This document shows positions 50,535-59,344 of a DNA stretch of 64,000 bases, piece by piece. Position 1 is the first letter of the stretch, and every line of letters starts with the position of its first letter. This DNA comes from Methylophaga sulfidovorans (GTDB lineage Bacteria; Pseudomonadota; Gammaproteobacteria; Nitrosococcales; Methylophagaceae). A program made the translations under genes and the position numbers. The stretch is from contig NZ_FOSH01000003.1 of the NCBI RefSeq assembly GCF_900114205.1, positions 178,496 to 242,495 on the forward strand, read 5' to 3'. Under the pieces are notes generated by a model that had not been told where the DNA came from, made no database searches, and worked only from the letters and a program-made list of their open reading frames with translations.

Positions 50535-51107
50535 ATGAGACAAACGCTTTTAACAACATCTTTATTAGGTTTTTCAGCAATGATGCCAGCTTATGCGGCA
50601 GATTATGTGATTGATACGGATAAAGCCCATGCTTTTATTGATTTTCGAATTCAGCATTTGGGCTATAGCTGGATGAGTGGTCGTTTTAACGATTTTGCCG
50701 GCACGTTTTCTTATGATGCAGAAAAACCAGAAGCATCAAAAGTGGATGTAAATATTGATGTAGCCAGTGTGGATACTAATTTTGCTGAACGTGATAAACA
50801 TTTACGTGAACGTTTTCTGGAAACAGATAAATTCCCTGAAGCCAGTTTTAAATCTACTTCGTTTAAAAAGCAGGACGATGGCAGTTTAGTTGTTACAGGC
50901 GACTTTACCCTACATGGTGTGACCCATGAACTGAGCTTTCCGGTTGAGAAAGTAGGGGAAGGCTCAGATCCATGGGGTGGTTATCGTGCCGGTTTTGTTG
51001 GTGAAACTGAATTCACTATTTCTGATTACGGTATCAACGTGGATATGTTAGGTCCTTCATCACAGGTCGTGTATTTAACCTTGTCTATCGAAGGCATCAA
51101 ACAATAA
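50535..51107 (+). CDS. YceI family periplasmic protein
   Basis: This is a lipocalin-like periplasmic protein (190 aa) that binds a polyisoprenoid (ubiquinone-8 in studied members). A signal peptide (TLLTTSLLGFSAMMPAYA) precedes the mature domain: YVIDTDKAHAFIDFRIQHLGYSWMSGRF, then FTLHGVTHELSFPV. The ATG at 50535 follows AGGAGA; an earlier in-frame start inside the b561 gene (50505) would add a non-signal leader. It pairs with cytochrome b561 and may carry quinone or isoprenoid for it. Confidence 0.86.
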   Translation: MRQTLLTTSLLGFSAMMPAYAADYVIDTDKAHAFIDFRIQHLGYSWMSGRFNDFAGTFSYDAEKPEASKVDVNIDVASVDTNFAERDKHLRERFLETDKFPEASFKSTSFKKQDDGSLVVTGDFTLHGVTHELSFPVEKVGEGSDPWGGYRAGFVGETEFTISDYGINVDMLGPSSQVVYLTLSIEGIKQ

Positions 51108-51108
51108 T

Positions 51109-51354
51109 TCAGATTTGTTTGGCGAGGTCATAGAGCCTGTCAAATTCTTCGGATAAGCTGTTTGCTGGTAATGAACGGCCTGCACGTTGATACCAGTAAG
51201 CAGCATTTCCCGTATCGCCCTCAACCTTATGAAGGTAGCCATGAATCATGCATGCAAAACTATCTTCATAACTTTGGATGAGTTTGTGAGCCCCATTCCA
51301 GTCACCCTGTGCGGCCAATTCCAGTGCTTGTAAATGTTGTATAGCCATTGCCAA
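51109..51354 (-). CDS. conserved small protein (TPR-like)
   Basis: This 81-aa cytoplasmic protein shows a helix-turn-helix repeat pattern like one and a half TPR units: 'LQALELAAQGDWNGAHKLIQ' and 'IHGYLHKVEGDTGNAAYWYQRAG'. Similar short proteins occur in many proteobacteria, but no function is known to me. It is convergent with the YceI gene, with one base between the stops. Confidence 0.65.
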   Translation of the reverse strand: MAMAIQHLQALELAAQGDWNGAHKLIQSYEDSFACMIHGYLHKVEGDTGNAAYWYQRAGRSLPANSLSEEFDRLYDLAKQI

Positions 51355-51410
51355 TCTCCAGAAAAGTTTGACGACAGCTATGCTATAACAGATTGAATTA
51401 GATGGAAAAT

Positions 51411-51530
51411 CTAATTGCTACCCAAAGCTGTTAACAGGCCGGCAACAAAGGCAAATGGTGAGGTGATGATCACAAAAATCAATTTGCCTATTTCACGTAA
51501 CACATAAATCGCATCAATCAATATAGACAT
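51411..51530 (-). CDS. small single-pass membrane protein (39 aa)
   Basis: This short open frame is preceded by a strong GGAGG (complement CCTCC at 51536-51540) 6 nt before the ATG. The product starts MSILIDAIYVLREIGK and continues with a hydrophobic helix (LIFVIITSPFAFVAGLLTALG). Its coding strand is the same as the TPR-like gene 56 nt downstream. No homologue is recognised; the ribosome binding site and the one clean transmembrane helix are the support. Confidence 0.5.
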   Translation of the reverse strand: MSILIDAIYVLREIGKLIFVIITSPFAFVAGLLTALGSN

Positions 51531-51608
51531 GATTTCCTCCGTTGAATCTGACTGATTGCATTATAATGCGCGTTTGTGACATTCAAATGACCGACATATA
51601 AGTACCCT

Positions 51609-52292
51609 ATGAATATTCTTGCTCTCGATACCTGCACAGAAATGTGTTCAGTAGCCATGCTAAAAAATGGTGAATTGTTTGAACAATCAGTGCCGACGCA
51701 ACGAGGGCATTCAGAAAAAATTCTGGGTATGTTGGATGAGATTCTTGCTCAAGCAAACTGCCGTCTTTCTGATATGGATTGTATTGCGTTTGGACGTGGT
51801 CCCGGTTCGTTTACCGGGGTAAGAGTCGGCGTCAGTGTCGCTCAGGGAATTGCTTTTGCGGCTAATCTGCCGGTGGTGCCTGTATCCACTTTAGCTGCCG
51901 TTGCCCAACGTGCTATTGATGAGCACGGTGCTGAAAATATTGCTGTCGCCATGGATGCACGTATGCAGGAAGTGTATAGCGCCTTATATCAATCAGTGGA
52001 AGGTTTGGCTGAGTTATCAGGAGAAGAACGGGTGTGTTTGCCTGAGCATATCCAGTTAAATACCGAGCAGCCTTTTTTTGCGGCTGGTACTGGCTGGAAA
52101 GAATATGAAACCTCAATGACGACAATGTTTTCCAGACAAGTTAATGCCATGGATAACGAGCTTTTACCCACCGCTGCGGCCATTGCGAAACTGGCTTTAA
52201 AACAAGCTGAAAAGGGTAATACCTTGTCTGCTGAACAAGCTGTGCCTGTTTATCTTCGCGATAATGTTGCTAAGAAAAAAGGTGAGCAGTAA
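51609..52292 (+). CDS. tsaB: tRNA threonylcarbamoyladenosine biosynthesis protein TsaB
   Basis: TsaB is the non-catalytic ASKHA partner that with TsaD and TsaE makes the t6A37 modification in ANN-decoding tRNAs. The protein (227 aa) has LALDTCTEMCSVAML at the N-terminus and the FGRGPGSFTGVRVGVSVAQGIAFA helix that contacts TsaD. Its stop overlaps the start of cmoA by one base, and the three genes tsaB-cmoA-cmoB all serve tRNA modification. Confidence 0.93.
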   Translation: MNILALDTCTEMCSVAMLKNGELFEQSVPTQRGHSEKILGMLDEILAQANCRLSDMDCIAFGRGPGSFTGVRVGVSVAQGIAFAANLPVVPVSTLAAVAQRAIDEHGAENIAVAMDARMQEVYSALYQSVEGLAELSGEERVCLPEHIQLNTEQPFFAAGTGWKEYETSMTTMFSRQVNAMDNELLPTAAAIAKLALKQAEKGNTLSAEQAVPVYLRDNVAKKKGEQ

Positions 52293-53026
52293 TGGTGAGG
52301 AAACAGGACACTATCTACGCTGCACCATTAGAACAAATGGTGGATTTCAGCTTTGATGAAAGAGTCGTTGATGTTTTCCCGGATATGATTCAGCGTTCAG
52401 TGCCAGGCTACGCCACATTGATATCCAATATCGGTATTCTCGCTGCTAAGTATGCTTTGGATAATAGCCGTTGTTATGATTTGGGCTGCTCGCTTGGTGC
52501 TGTGACCTTATCAATGCGTCAGCGCATAAAAAAGCAGAATTGCCAGATTATTGCCGTGGATAACTCGCCTGCGATGATTGAAAAAGCCCAACATATATTA
52601 CTGGCTGATAAGCCTTCTGATATTAGTGTTCAACTCGTCTGCGAGGATATCGCTGATACGCTGATTGAAAATGCCTCTGTGGTTGTGATGAACTTCACCT
52701 TACAATTTATTCCGTTGGCGCAGCGTCAGGCATTAATTAATCAAATCTATAATGGGTTAAAGCCGGGCGGCATATTAATTCTGTCAGAGAAACTGGCATT
52801 TTCTGACACGAATATTAACCAATTTCATATAGATGCCCACCATGATTTTAAGCGGGCTAATGGCTATAGCGATATGGAGATTAGTCAGAAAAGAACAGCG
52901 CTTGAGAATGTGTTGATACCTGAGTCATTAGAACAGCACCAACAGCGTTTACGCACAGCCGGATTTGCTTTCACCGAAAAGTGGTATCAATGTTTTAACT
53001 TTGTATCGATGGTTGCCATAAAGTGA
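52292..53026 (+). CDS. cmoA: carboxy-S-adenosyl-L-methionine synthase CmoA
   Basis: CmoA makes carboxy-SAM from SAM and prephenate, the donor used by CmoB for wobble uridine 34. It has the class I methyltransferase fold with YDLGCSLGAVTLSMR, the AVDNSPAMIEKAQ acidic strand end and VVMNFTLQFIPL. Length 244 aa is typical. It is flanked by tsaB (1-nt overlap) and cmoB (4-nt overlap). Confidence 0.95.
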   Translation: MVRKQDTIYAAPLEQMVDFSFDERVVDVFPDMIQRSVPGYATLISNIGILAAKYALDNSRCYDLGCSLGAVTLSMRQRIKKQNCQIIAVDNSPAMIEKAQHILLADKPSDISVQLVCEDIADTLIENASVVVMNFTLQFIPLAQRQALINQIYNGLKPGGILILSEKLAFSDTNINQFHIDAHHDFKRANGYSDMEISQKRTALENVLIPESLEQHQQRLRTAGFAFTEKWYQCFNFVSMVAIK

Positions 53027-53991
53027 TTTACCAAGCTTTATATACATATCTTGAGTCTGCTGGATTAAATAGCTGGCGACAGGCATTAGAACAACAGATT
53101 AATCAGAAATTAGCTGAAGAAACGCATGGCAAAATGCCTGTATGGCAAGAGGCTCTTTCTGCTTTACCTGACATTACTCCGAGTCAAGTCGAGTTACAAA
53201 GTGAGGTCAGAATAGGTCAACAACAAGACTTGAATGGTCATGATATTGATGCATTGAAAACCTGTCTGCAGACCTTTCACCCCTGGCGGAAAGGCCCTTA
53301 TCGCTTTTTTGATATTGAGATTAATACCGAGTGGCGATCTGACTGGAAATGGGATCGGGTGTTACCGCATATCAGTCCATTAACTGGCCGACGTGTGTTA
53401 GATGTGGGTGGTGGCAATGGCTACCATGGCTGGAGAATGCTGGGTGAGGGTGCCGAATTTGTTATGGGCATCGATCCAACCCTGGTTTTCACCATGCAAT
53501 ATCATGTTATGCAACGTTATATTGCTAGTGATAAACATTTCGTTGTACCCATCGGTATTGAGCATATGCCGGAAAAACTAGCCTGGTTTGATACGGTCTT
53601 TTCTATGGGGGTGTTATATCACCGGCGCTCACCGTTAACGCATTTAATGGAATTACGTGACTGTTTAAAACCAGGTGGTGAATTAGTGTTAGAAACACTG
53701 ATTATTGATGGACCTGAGGGGATGAGTCTTATTCCTGAAGAGCGTTATGCCAAGATGCGAAATGTTTGGTTCATTCCAAGTAGTGAAACCATGCTGGTTT
53801 GGTTAAAAAAGTGTGGGTTTAAAGATGTGCGTTGCGTCGATGAAAATGTCACTTCACTAGATGAACAAAGAAGCACAGAATGGATGACGTTTGAGTCTCT
53901 AAAAGACTTCCTTGATCCGGATGATGTGACAAAAACAATTGAAGGCTACCAGGCACCAAAACGCGGCGTATTTATCGCTAAAGCGCCGTAG
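53023..53991 (+). CDS. cmoB: tRNA U34 carboxymethyltransferase CmoB
   Basis: CmoB transfers the carboxymethyl group from carboxy-SAM to 5-hydroxyuridine 34, giving cmo5U. Signature regions are HPWRKGPYRFFDIEINTEWRSDWKW, DVGGGNGYHGWRMLG, IGIEHMPE and MGVLYHRRSPLTHL. The start is a GTG (53023) overlapping the cmoA stop by 4 nt, indicating translational coupling. Length 322 aa is as expected. Confidence 0.95.
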   Translation: MIYQALYTYLESAGLNSWRQALEQQINQKLAEETHGKMPVWQEALSALPDITPSQVELQSEVRIGQQQDLNGHDIDALKTCLQTFHPWRKGPYRFFDIEINTEWRSDWKWDRVLPHISPLTGRRVLDVGGGNGYHGWRMLGEGAEFVMGIDPTLVFTMQYHVMQRYIASDKHFVVPIGIEHMPEKLAWFDTVFSMGVLYHRRSPLTHLMELRDCLKPGGELVLETLIIDGPEGMSLIPEERYAKMRNVWFIPSSETMLVWLKKCGFKDVRCVDENVTSLDEQRSTEWMTFESLKDFLDPDDVTKTIEGYQAPKRGVFIAKAP

Positions 53992-54367
53992 CCCCTGACG
54001 TGATAGAAATCCACTGGCCATTACTATTTTTGCAGGCATCTAAAGATTTAGTCTGTGTTTCATCATCCTTAGTGATAATAAGGTCATAGGCCAGACAAGG
54101 ATAGTGTCCATAAGAATAATGGTGGTCAATGATGATTTCATAAGCGGTGCCAGTCACTTCATTTTTCCAAAAGTGGCTTTTTCCGCTAGTTTCTGTCGAC
54201 AGGATTTTCTGAGTTTGTTGCAGATCATGAGTTGTCATGGCAGTGTCCGTATCGATACCAGCCTCAACGCCTGCCAACAAATCTAATGAAGCTTCGGTAC
54301 TTGTTACCGTACTCATCAGGCTGATGCCGATTATGCCTAATAAATAGAGCCGTTTTCTAGAAACCAT
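53978..54367 (-). CDS. small secreted surface-antigen-like protein
   Basis: This 129-aa exported protein has a signal peptide (LYLLGIIGISLMSTVTSTEA). Its mature part resembles the end of the rickettsial/Legionella 17-kDa surface antigen family (RT0821/Lpp0805 type): WKNEVTGTAYEI, YGHYPCLAYDLIITKDDETQTKSLDACKNSNGQWISI, with two conserved Cys. The ATG at 54367 is preferred to an upstream one at 54436, since it makes a proper signal peptide. Its C-terminus overlaps cmoB (tail to tail, 14 nt). Function is unknown. Confidence 0.65.
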   Translation of the reverse strand: MVSRKRLYLLGIIGISLMSTVTSTEASLDLLAGVEAGIDTDTAMTTHDLQQTQKILSTETSGKSHFWKNEVTGTAYEIIIDHHYSYGHYPCLAYDLIITKDDETQTKSLDACKNSNGQWISITSGATAL

Positions 54368-54514
54368 AGACTTCCGTAACTGGGATGAAAAAAGGTTATT
54401 TAAACCGATGTGCTCACTCAGCATTGAGCAACACATTTTTAAGTAACCGGATTAATTTCTTAAATAGTCGAGTATATCCTTATCAAATTGCTTATAACAA
54501 CTGCGATGTTATTA

Positions 54515-54928
54515 TCAGTGACGACAAACACCACTTAATAAACGGATTGCCATATCCACATCGTAAGTCATCATATGATTAGCTCGTAGAAAGCGTTGCT
54601 GTACCTGGTAGGCCTCGCGCTCCAGTAGCATTCGTTGTGTGCAGCTGGGTTTTTCAACAACGGCATCATATTGATATTGCAGGAAATGCACCATTTCATG
54701 AACGATATAACCTCGAGCAATAATACTATTTTCCGTTAATGTTTCATCATAAAAAATGGTATTTTTTTTATCGTCATAATATGCGAGAGCATTACATTCT
54801 TTACCCTCACATAAAATATCTATTAGCTGCTGATGTTTAATGGCTTCGAGTAACGGTTGTTGTTCTGGCATTTCGTATTGACTAAAATTAACAGCCATTA
54901 ACAGCAGTGTTCCAATCAATTCTTGCAT
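54515..54928 (-). CDS. secreted HExxH protein (DUF6647-like)
   Basis: This 137-aa protein has a short hydrophobic start and a zinc-protease-like motif, GYIVHEMVHFLQYQYD, with an E in LLEREAYQVQQRFL about 30 residues later that could be the third ligand. Two Cys (LCEGKEC) precede it. It resembles a family of small periplasmic proteins with putative gluzincin sites; activity is unproven. Note that the neighbouring mtfA is also a zinc peptidase-type gene. Confidence 0.6.
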   Translation of the reverse strand: MQELIGTLLLMAVNFSQYEMPEQQPLLEAIKHQQLIDILCEGKECNALAYYDDKKNTIFYDETLTENSIIARGYIVHEMVHFLQYQYDAVVEKPSCTQRMLLEREAYQVQQRFLRANHMMTYDVDMAIRLLSGVCRH

Positions 54929-55005
54929 AACATCATCCTTGTCTGCATAGTAAATATTCGACTGGATATTTCAAAAACAGTTTCAGTTATTCATGAGTCA
55001 GCTTC

Positions 55006-55797
55006 TCAAGCATAATGTTTATTATGAAATGCTTCCAGGTCTGGCGGTGATTGCCGGTAATAAGCCTGTAATTGCTCAAATAAATGGGCGTTATGCTGCT
55101 TTAAAGCCTCTGGTGTAGTAAAAAAATATTCACTCAGCACAGCAAAAAATTCAGCTGGATTAGTCGCGGCATAAGGATCGAGATAAGTGTGTTTATGTGC
55201 AGCTAAATCACGTAACAGACCTTGCCAGGCGGCTGTTAATGTTTCAGTCCATTCCTGTAACGACATATCTGGGTGTAATGGCGGCATGCCGTTAGCTCGG
55301 CCAGACAACATATCTAATTTATGAGCAAATTCATGAATAACAACATTATGGCCCCGGTACGGTTGTTGACTGTCATGTTTAATATCCTGCCAGGAGAAGA
55401 TAACAGGTCCCCGTGACCATGATTCGCCACTTAAGCCTCTTGTTTGACTATGGACAACACCGTTTTCATCCGTCACATCACGCTTAATCTGAAATGCACC
55501 CGGGTAGAGAATCACCTCTATCCAGCCATCATAAGAATTGAGTCCTAAATGCAATATAGCAACACAGGCTTGGGCAGCCACGGTCACAGCCATTTCTGGT
55601 GTCACCTTTAAGCCAGCGGCTCCTGTAAACGTTTTTTTGTGAATAAACAGTGTAGCCAATAGACGTATGCGGGCACGTTCAGATACGGGTCTTGCCTGAA
55701 TAAGAGGTAAGTTCTTGGTTACCTCAAGCCATATATCAAAGGGAATTGGATAGTGTTTAAGTATTCTGAGTGTGCGCCATTTACGGATAATATTCAT
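55006..55797 (-). CDS. mtfA: zinc-dependent peptidase MtfA
   Basis: MtfA is a cytosolic zinc peptidase (M90) that in E. coli binds the Mlc repressor and so affects glucose-PTS expression. The protein (263 aa) has NVVIHEFAHKLDMLSG (HEXXH) and a downstream E in TNPAEFFAVLSEYFF for the third ligand. The N-terminal region WRTLRILKHYPIPFDIWLEV is also typical. It overlaps the proton ATPase gene by 4 nt, so the two are translationally coupled, an unusual pairing. Confidence 0.85.
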   Translation of the reverse strand: MNIIRKWRTLRILKHYPIPFDIWLEVTKNLPLIQARPVSERARIRLLATLFIHKKTFTGAAGLKVTPEMAVTVAAQACVAILHLGLNSYDGWIEVILYPGAFQIKRDVTDENGVVHSQTRGLSGESWSRGPVIFSWQDIKHDSQQPYRGHNVVIHEFAHKLDMLSGRANGMPPLHPDMSLQEWTETLTAAWQGLLRDLAAHKHTYLDPYAATNPAEFFAVLSEYFFTTPEALKQHNAHLFEQLQAYYRQSPPDLEAFHNKHYA

Positions 55798-58427
55798 GCA
55801 GTGAGTTTCGTTTTAGTTGAGGGCTGATTAAATATAAAGCGTTGTATACCAATTTTGATGGCATTATCAATAACAAACCAGATTAACGCATATAACCACA
55901 TAAATCCGGCATATTCCCAACTCACTGCTGTAATAAATATGCCGTTAACAGCCATTAATGTACCGATAATTTCTGTGCCTAATGTGGCGGCTAATAAAAA
56001 TGGCGATGGCCAGGGTTTTTGCCAGAACCAGCCATTATTACGTGTGACAAAAATAGTACTGTGGCCAGCAATCAGAAGTTTCAGAAAGATGAGGGTTTGT
56101 ATCGTATCGGTATCTAAATTCTGCTCACGTAAGAACAAATACAATAAAAATGACGCGCATACCCCAGCAAGCCCCAACGCTGACGACAAAATAAATAACT
56201 CATGCATATTCCACCTGACTGGGGTCGGGGACTGGTAGGTATTGTCATAAGCGATAGTCAGAATGGGCAAGTCATTGAGCAGGGCCAGTAGAATAATCAT
56301 CAGGGCTGTAATGGGGTAAAACTCGAATATCAGGATGCTTAATGTCATAAACAAAATGATGCGAATCGTTTCGGCAATACGGAAAGTGGCGTAACTTTTC
56401 ATGCGTTCAAATGTAAAGCGTGCCTGCTCTATAGCCTGATTTATTACAGATAAGCCTGGTGCGGTGAGAATGATATCTGCCGCCGCTCTTGCTGCATCGG
56501 TGGCATTGGATACGGCAAAGCCACAATCGGCCTTACGAAGTGCGGGGGCGTCATTTACACCATCTCCAGTCATGCCCACAATGTGATCTGACTTTTGTAA
56601 GGCATCAACAATCATATATTTGTCTTCTGGTAAGACTTCGGCAAATATCTCGATGGATTCCAGCATGTCGAGCAGTGCCGATTCATGGGTGTGAATAAAC
56701 TCCGTCTCTAATAAACTGGTATCGTAGATAGTATCCAGATCGGTCATCACTTCATCGGCAAATTGTTTTGCCTGCTTATACGACACCTCTGGATTAAGAC
56801 GTTTGTAGATAGCCTGAGCCAAACCAGAAGCGAGCTCTTTAATTTCCTGACCTGATTTACCGGTGATTTGTTTGGACTGAACGGCGCGTTTGTTTAAGCC
56901 AAGCATATGACCGATTTCACGGGCAATGGCGATATTATCTCCCGTGATCATCTTCACTTCGACGCCACGTTGACGCATTTCATCAATCACTTGTTTTGAG
57001 TCGTCTCGAGGTGGATCAATAAGCGGAATCAGGCCGAGGAATTGATGAGGTTGGCCCTCACGTTGCTGGGCTACTGCCAGTGTTCGGTAACCTTTACTGG
57101 CAAGGAGATTAATTTGTTGGTTTAGTGTGTTGATCTCACTGTCTGATAGGTTGGCCACCATCGCCATAATCACTTGCGGCGCGCCTTTAAATACCTCCAT
57201 CTTTTCGTCAGCTTTTTGTACTTGAGCTGCTGTGTATTTTTTACTAGGGTCAAAAGCTGTGAAGTGAGTTTGTTGCCATGCTGACCAGTCGCTTTCAGGG
57301 TAGTTATCTTTAATATGACGAAATAGTGGGATTTCAATTGGATCAGTATTTTCTGAGCGCGAGGCTAAAACGGCAGCACGAATGAGTTCTGCTTCACCAT
57401 TGCCATCAAATGGCAGAATTTCCATCACATGCATTTCATTTTTTGTGAGTGTGCCAGTTTTATCTGAACAAAAGATATCAACACCGGCCAGTTCTTCAAT
57501 GGCCGTTAATTTGGTGACAATGGCTTTGTGTTTGGCAAGTTTATAAGCGCCTACCGCCATGGTGACTGATAACACAGCCGGTAAGGCCACAGGAATAGCT
57601 GCAACTAGTAAAACTAAGGCAAACCGAGCCAGTTCAAGCATATCTTCATGACGGGATAAGCCTGTAATAACGATTAATACCACCATCGCCAGTGACAGCA
57701 GAATTAGAAAATGGCCAATTTGTAGCACCATCCTCTGGAAATGACTGTGCTCATTGGCTGACGCCGATGCGACCAGACTGACGACGCTGTTAAAGCGTGT
57801 TTGATGACCAGTATTGACCACAATGGCATCCATTTCACCCTGGCGAATAATAGTATTGGCATAGGCGACATCAGTACTGCGTTTACTAACAGCTAAGGAT
57901 TCACCGGTTAACGAGGATTCGTCTATGGATAAATAATCACCAGTGAGTAATTGCACATCAGCAGGAACCAGATCACCCATTCGTAAACGGATGATGTCAC
58001 CGGGAACGAGCTCTTGGGAGCGGACAGACTGCGTTCTACCATCGCGTAATACACGAACTTGCGTATCCAGTTGGCTTTTTAAGGCATTGAGTGCATTGAG
58101 TGCGCGGTGCTCCTGGAAAAAATCCAGACCAGCATTGATCAGTAATAAAATACTGATAATGATGAAGTCTTCCCATTTGCCCACCGCCGCCGATAATATG
58201 GCAGCAATTTCAATCATCCAGGGGATAGGTCCCCAGAAGCGTTTTAAAATACGGCGAAGTGCAGACTCTTCTTGATTGATGATTTGATTCAGACCGTAAT
58301 CAAGTTGTCGTTGATGCACTTCTGCATCCGACAAGCCATGGCTAGCGTCGACATTCAGTGAGTTAAATGTCTCAGCAATCGGTTGATGGGCAAAATCGTC
58401 AGTGGCTTTCTGAAATAATGATGTCAA
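55794..58427 (-). CDS. P-type plasma-membrane H+-ATPase (type IIIA)
   Basis: This 877-aa cation pump resembles fungal/plant proton ATPases. The actuator domain has LTGESLAVSKR, the phosphorylation site is CSDKTGTLTKNEM (Asp near 330), and the hinge is VGMTGDGVNDAPALRKAD. About ten transmembrane helices are visible, including the LVLLVAAIPVALPAVLSVTMAVGA helix 4 with its PVALP motif. The N-terminal cytoplasmic segment begins DDFAHQPIAETF. Export of protons (or, less likely, Mg/Ca) is inferred from subfamily. It shares an ATG overlap with mtfA and lies 25 nt from the PRPP synthetase gene. Confidence 0.85.
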   Translation of the reverse strand: MTSLFQKATDDFAHQPIAETFNSLNVDASHGLSDAEVHQRQLDYGLNQIINQEESALRRILKRFWGPIPWMIEIAAILSAAVGKWEDFIIISILLLINAGLDFFQEHRALNALNALKSQLDTQVRVLRDGRTQSVRSQELVPGDIIRLRMGDLVPADVQLLTGDYLSIDESSLTGESLAVSKRSTDVAYANTIIRQGEMDAIVVNTGHQTRFNSVVSLVASASANEHSHFQRMVLQIGHFLILLSLAMVVLIVITGLSRHEDMLELARFALVLLVAAIPVALPAVLSVTMAVGAYKLAKHKAIVTKLTAIEELAGVDIFCSDKTGTLTKNEMHVMEILPFDGNGEAELIRAAVLASRSENTDPIEIPLFRHIKDNYPESDWSAWQQTHFTAFDPSKKYTAAQVQKADEKMEVFKGAPQVIMAMVANLSDSEINTLNQQINLLASKGYRTLAVAQQREGQPHQFLGLIPLIDPPRDDSKQVIDEMRQRGVEVKMITGDNIAIAREIGHMLGLNKRAVQSKQITGKSGQEIKELASGLAQAIYKRLNPEVSYKQAKQFADEVMTDLDTIYDTSLLETEFIHTHESALLDMLESIEIFAEVLPEDKYMIVDALQKSDHIVGMTGDGVNDAPALRKADCGFAVSNATDAARAAADIILTAPGLSVINQAIEQARFTFERMKSYATFRIAETIRIILFMTLSILIFEFYPITALMIILLALLNDLPILTIAYDNTYQSPTPVRWNMHELFILSSALGLAGVCASFLLYLFLREQNLDTDTIQTLIFLKLLIAGHSTIFVTRNNGWFWQKPWPSPFLLAATLGTEIIGTLMAVNGIFITAVSWEYAGFMWLYALIWFVIDNAIKIGIQRFIFNQPSTKTKLTA

Positions 58428-58452
58428 ATCTTACCCCTTTTTTATGCTGAAT

Positions 58453-59343
58453 CTATTGTTGTAAAACGTCCTGTAAAGCCTTTGCGAGAATATTGGCCAG
58501 ACTCACACTATTTGTCTGATGAGGAATGCTGTCGCAACTATATATATGTTTGACGCCCGCATTGGTTAATTGTTCAATGGCATCATCAATAAATAAAGCA
58601 TGACTGACCAGAACGCTGACAGACGCTGGTTGATATGGCGTAAGCTGTTTGGCTGCTTCCAATAATGTTTTACCTGTGCTGGCAACATCATCAACAATAA
58701 TAATATTCCGTCTGGCGTAGTCATTCTCCGGCAAAGTGACTACAACATTATGATCACCTAAACGTTGTTTGTGTGCCACGGCATAATCAAAGCCAAAATG
58801 TGTGGCAATTTCTTTTACCCATTGCTCGGATTCACCATCCGGACCTAACAATAGTGGATTGGTGAAATGCGCTTCTATAAAGTCTGCCATGGGTTGTGTG
58901 GCGGTGAGATTGATAGCATATTCCAGTGGAATGGCTTCACTTAGTTTGGAGATTCGGTGCAGGTGACTATCGACTGTAATAACTGCATCAAACAAATCAG
59001 CCAGGAAATGACCGACAATGGTCTGACTGACGACTTCCCCCGGATGAAAGGCTTTATCTTGTCGCATATAACAAAGATAAGGTGCCACCAGAATTATTCG
59101 TTTTACGCCATGCTGACGTAGTGACCGTGCCGTCAACATTAATTCTACTAATTTATTATTAGGTTCATCAAGACTTCGGCAAACAATGACCGTTTCAGCT
59201 AAGTTGACTGGCAAGGTCAACTGACTTTCGCCATCTGGAAAACGATGAAGTTGAATAGTGTCATGAGGGATCCCACAGACCATAGCAAGTGCTTTAGCTT
59301 GTGGCTGATAGTCTGAGAAGCTTAATAGTAAAGTCGATTTCAT
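58453..59343 (-). CDS. ribose-phosphate pyrophosphokinase-like protein
   Basis: This is a PRPP synthetase homologue of the short, archaeal-like type (296 aa). It has two phosphoribosyltransferase-fold domains: HRFPDGESQLTLP near the N-terminus, VDSHLHRIS in the middle, and a PRPP-binding IIIVDDVASTGKTLLEAAK near residue 215. In this gene pair it would act on ribose 5-phosphate or ribose 1,5-bisphosphate produced by the phosphorylase next door (inference). The ATG at 59343 overlaps nothing but starts one codon inside the stop region of the neighbour, so the genes are coupled. Confidence 0.8.
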   Translation of the reverse strand: MKSTLLLSFSDYQPQAKALAMVCGIPHDTIQLHRFPDGESQLTLPVNLAETVIVCRSLDEPNNKLVELMLTARSLRQHGVKRIILVAPYLCYMRQDKAFHPGEVVSQTIVGHFLADLFDAVITVDSHLHRISKLSEAIPLEYAINLTATQPMADFIEAHFTNPLLLGPDGESEQWVKEIATHFGFDYAVAHKQRLGDHNVVVTLPENDYARRNIIIVDDVASTGKTLLEAAKQLTPYQPASVSVLVSHALFIDDAIEQLTNAGVKHIYSCDSIPHQTNSVSLANILAKALQDVLQQ

Positions 59344-59344
59344 T

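Noticed and set aside
55855..56238. Plus-strand ORF of 127 codons
   Set aside because: It is antisense to the transmembrane C-terminal part of the H+-ATPase; hydrophobic codon bias explains it.
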